Source of the DNA: Marinobacter salinisoli
GTDB lineage: Bacteria > Pseudomonadota > Gammaproteobacteria > Pseudomonadales > Oleiphilaceae
Direction of reading: 5' to 3'
NCBI RefSeq assembly: GCF_017301335.1
Contig: NZ_CP071247.1
Span: 124,001-188,000, forward strand
DNA length: 64,000 nucleotides
Under the pieces are notes generated by a model. It ran no database searches and was not told where the DNA came from. It saw only the letters and a list, made by a program, of their open reading frames with translations. Made by a program: the position numbers and the translations under genes. Below, piece after piece: positions 60,658 to 64,000 of this stretch. Position 1 is the stretch's first letter. Each line of letters starts with the position of its first letter.

Positions 60658-61017
60658 TCAGGCCTCGTAAATGACGTAAATCTTCTTGCAGTAAGACGGC
60701 ACTGACCAGGTGCCCTCGAAGCCGGCGGGGATGACAAACTGGTCTCCCGCCTTGACGGTTTTCTGATTGCCGTCTTTATCGGATATGACCGACTCACCTT
60801 CCAGAATCAGACAGAATTCGTCTTCGCTGTAGCTGATGGTCCACTCGCCGGCTTGTGAATCCCAGGTTCCCACATGGAACTTTTCATCCCGCGACGAGAA
60901 GCCATTCCAGACATTCTGCTCAGGCTTGCCCGAAAGAATTTTGGCGGCGTCCGGCAGGTAATTTTCAGCGGTGATACCGGTGGTTGTGACATCGAAGATG
61001 GAAGTGATTTGACTCAT
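60658..61017 (-). CDS. Small cupin-domain protein (BauB-like)
   Basis: This 119-residue protein is a single cupin of the DUF861-type. It has TISYSEDEFCLILEGESVIS, a conserved metal-site region and GDQFVIPAGFEGTWSVPSYC. P. aeruginosa carries a small gene (bauB) in its beta-alanine operon between a transaminase and a dehydrogenase gene. This gene sits next to a similar transaminase and dehydrogenase pair. The start is taken at the ATG at 61017, six bases after AGGA. It probably has its own promoter because a terminator follows the dehydrogenase gene. Confidence 0.8.
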   Translation of the reverse strand: MSQITSIFDVTTTGITAENYLPDAAKILSGKPEQNVWNGFSSRDEKFHVGTWDSQAGEWTISYSEDEFCLILEGESVISDKDGNQKTVKAGDQFVIPAGFEGTWSVPSYCKKIYVIYEA

Positions 61018-61065
61018 AACCAATCCTGTTGCTCAAGGTTAACGACGGGCCTGATAGGGAAATGC

Positions 61066-61102
61066 AAAAAGGTCATCCACGATCCATTCGAGGATGACCT
61101 TT
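61066..61102 (-). terminator. Intrinsic terminator after the dehydrogenase gene
   Basis: On the minus strand AAAGGTCATCC (61102-61092), a 13-base loop and GGATGACCTTT (61078-61068) form an 11-bp stem. It is followed by TTTGCATT. It lies directly after the semialdehyde dehydrogenase stop and separates it from the cupin-oxidase genes. Confidence 0.75.
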
Positions 61103-61108
61103 CGGTCT

Positions 61109-62599
<1,491 letters not shown>

Positions 62600-62666
62600 A
62601 ACTCTCCTGATGGCCGGACAACGCCGGTTCCTGACTCTTTTTTACTGGTTAATTCAATACGGGTGC

Positions 62667-63983
62667 TCAATACAGCGCTTTGATACCGTTGCGCAGGGCG
62701 GTAATGGCTTCATCGATGTGTTCTTTCTCGACGATCAGCGGTGGCGACATGGCGAGGATATCCATGGTGTAACGGACCATCACATTGCCTTTCCAGAAGC
62801 AGTGTTCGAACACGTCGTAGCCGCGCTGGCCGGGCTTATCGCCGGAATGGAATTCGATCCCGCCGACCAGACCGTAATTGCGAATGTCTTTGACAACATC
62901 AAACTCTTTCAGGCTGTGCAGCTGTTCCTGCCAGTACTCACCCAGTTCATAGGCTTTGTTGAACAGGTTTTCCTTCTCATAAATGTCGAGGGTGGCCAGC
63001 GCCGCTGCGCAAGCGACCGGATGCGCGGAATAGGTGTAGCCATGGAACAGTTCAATGGCTTCTTCCGGGCCGGTCATGAACGCATCGTGAATCTCGTTAC
63101 TGACAAACACCGCGCCCATGGGAATCGCACCGTTGGTGAGACCCTTGGCAGAGGTAATCAGGTCCGGCGTGATGTCGAAATGATTGGACGCAAACGCACC
63201 GCCGATGCGGCCGTAACCGGTGATCACTTCATCAAAGATCAGCAGGATGCCGTGCTTGCGGGTGATATCCCGCAGGCGCTGCAGGTAGCCCTTCGGGGGA
63301 ACCCACACACCGCCGGAACCGGCAATCGGTTCAACAATAACGGCCGCGATGGTTTCAGCGCCGTGCAGGGCAATGATACCTTCCAGCTCATCGGCCAGGT
63401 TGGCACCTACCTCGGGCTGGCCTTTGGTAAATTCGGTGCCCGGAGTCCAGGCATGCTTCAGGTGATCGACACCGTTCAGCAGCGATCCGAATGCGCGGCG
63501 GTTGTTCACCAGGCCGCCCACGGAAATACCGCCGAAGCCGGTACCGTGATAACCCTTTTCCCGGCCAATGAGGCGGGTACGGCCTGCATCACCTTTCACC
63601 CGATGGTAAGCCAGCGCGATTTTCAGCGCGGTATCGACGGACTCTGAACCGGAGTTACAAAAGAAGACATGGTCCATACCGGCCGGTGACAATTTGGTCA
63701 GCCGCTCGGCCAGCTCGAAGGCCATCGGGTGGCAAAGCTGGAACGTCGGTGCAAAGTCCAGATTCTGGATCTGGCGACTGACGGCTTCCGAGATCTGCGT
63801 CCGGCCATGGCCGGCATTCACACACCAGAGACCTGCGGTGCTGTCGAGCACGGAACGGCCATCCGGCGTTTTGTAGTACATGCCTTCGGCGGACTCAAAC
63901 ATCCGGGGATTGGCTTTGAATTGGCGATTTGCCGTAAACGGCATCCAGAACGAGTCCATGGAGGGGGCTGACATCATGCTCAT
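62667..63983 (-). CDS. bauA: Omega-amino acid:pyruvate transaminase (beta-alanine:pyruvate type)
   Basis: This class III PLP aminotransferase (about 438 residues) has FFCNSGSESVDTALKIALAY, the conserved IFDEVITGYGRIGGAFAS and the PLP lysine in SAKGLTNGAIPMG. The N-terminal segment DSFWMPFTANRQFKANPRMF is typical of beta-alanine:pyruvate aminotransferases. It would convert beta-alanine and pyruvate to malonate semialdehyde and alanine, feeding the dehydrogenase next door. Putrescine:pyruvate transaminases of the SpuC type are the main alternative. The ATG at 63983 is preferred, with AAGG eight bases upstream. The promoter is beyond the window. Confidence 0.87.
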   Translation of the reverse strand: MSMMSAPSMDSFWMPFTANRQFKANPRMFESAEGMYYKTPDGRSVLDSTAGLWCVNAGHGRTQISEAVSRQIQNLDFAPTFQLCHPMAFELAERLTKLSPAGMDHVFFCNSGSESVDTALKIALAYHRVKGDAGRTRLIGREKGYHGTGFGGISVGGLVNNRRAFGSLLNGVDHLKHAWTPGTEFTKGQPEVGANLADELEGIIALHGAETIAAVIVEPIAGSGGVWVPPKGYLQRLRDITRKHGILLIFDEVITGYGRIGGAFASNHFDITPDLITSAKGLTNGAIPMGAVFVSNEIHDAFMTGPEEAIELFHGYTYSAHPVACAAALATLDIYEKENLFNKAYELGEYWQEQLHSLKEFDVVKDIRNYGLVGGIEFHSGDKPGQRGYDVFEHCFWKGNVMVRYTMDILAMSPPLIVEKEHIDEAITALRNGIKALY

Positions 63984-64000
63984 CTCTTGCACCTTCTGTG

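Overview
The window looks like the chromosome of a marine gammaproteobacterium. A Marinobacter-type organism is my best guess, inferred from gene content: a Tad pilus, a TRAP organic-acid transporter beside glycolate oxidase, arginine uptake with AstE, and a very large polyamine catabolic region. No rRNA, tRNA, CRISPR array, complete insertion sequence or phage was seen. Coding density is high.

Layout. (1) 1-13.9 kb, minus strand: a Tad/Flp pilus locus read leftwards as flp, tadV, a non-canonical AAA ATPase, rcpC, rcpA, a small lipoprotein, tadG, two tadE-like pseudopilin genes, tadZ, tadA, tadB, tadC and tadD. An O-antigen-ligase-like membrane protein then runs off the left edge. The 54-residue Flp pilin is too short for ordinary ORF calling. 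tadD is split by a one-base frameshift in a G9/A8 homopolymer block. (2) 13.9-15.3 kb: an L,D-transpeptidase. (3) 15.5-22.6 kb, minus strand: an aspartase plus dicarboxylate/amino-acid symporter pair preceded by a near-perfect sigma-54 promoter and upstream repeats. Next to it sit a sigma-54-dependent response regulator, a sensor kinase with a solute-binding sensor domain, and a crotonase-family protein. (4) 22.7-24.6 kb: a DUF4124 protein and a putative lipoprotein metalloprotease (HESTH). (5) 24.6-33.5 kb: glcF, glcE, glcD, glcG and a three-part TRAP transporter, divergent from a FadR-type GntR regulator with two identical palindromic operators. (6) 33.6-37.9 kb, plus strand: a basic amino-acid ABC transporter and astE. 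(7) 37.9-42.8 kb: an RND efflux pump with a divergent TetR repressor and paired palindromes. (8) 42.9-64 kb: polyamine catabolism. This region has puuR, puuB, agmatinase, potFGHI, two PuuA-type ligases, puuD, two more FAD amine oxidases, a second PotF, acetyltransferases, a cupin, a malonate/methylmalonate-semialdehyde dehydrogenase and a beta-alanine:pyruvate-type transaminase. It is interrupted by ybiI, a thioredoxin, a GNAT gene and a short AT-rich patch at 46.3-47.2 kb.

How the parts work together. The polyamine region could import putrescine/spermidine, glutamylate it, oxidise the gamma-glutamyl amine, hydrolyse gamma-glutamyl-GABA, and route C3 products through beta-alanine and malonate semialdehyde to acetyl-CoA. 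PuuR-like boxes lie in both divergent promoter regions. The aspartase block looks like a sensed-substrate circuit: kinase, then sigma-54 activator, then the aspA-dctA promoter. The glycolate block couples TRAP uptake of a 2-hydroxy or 2-keto acid to its oxidation under GntR control.

Most gene calls rest on recognised families. Substrates, operators and promoters are inferences from motifs read by eye.
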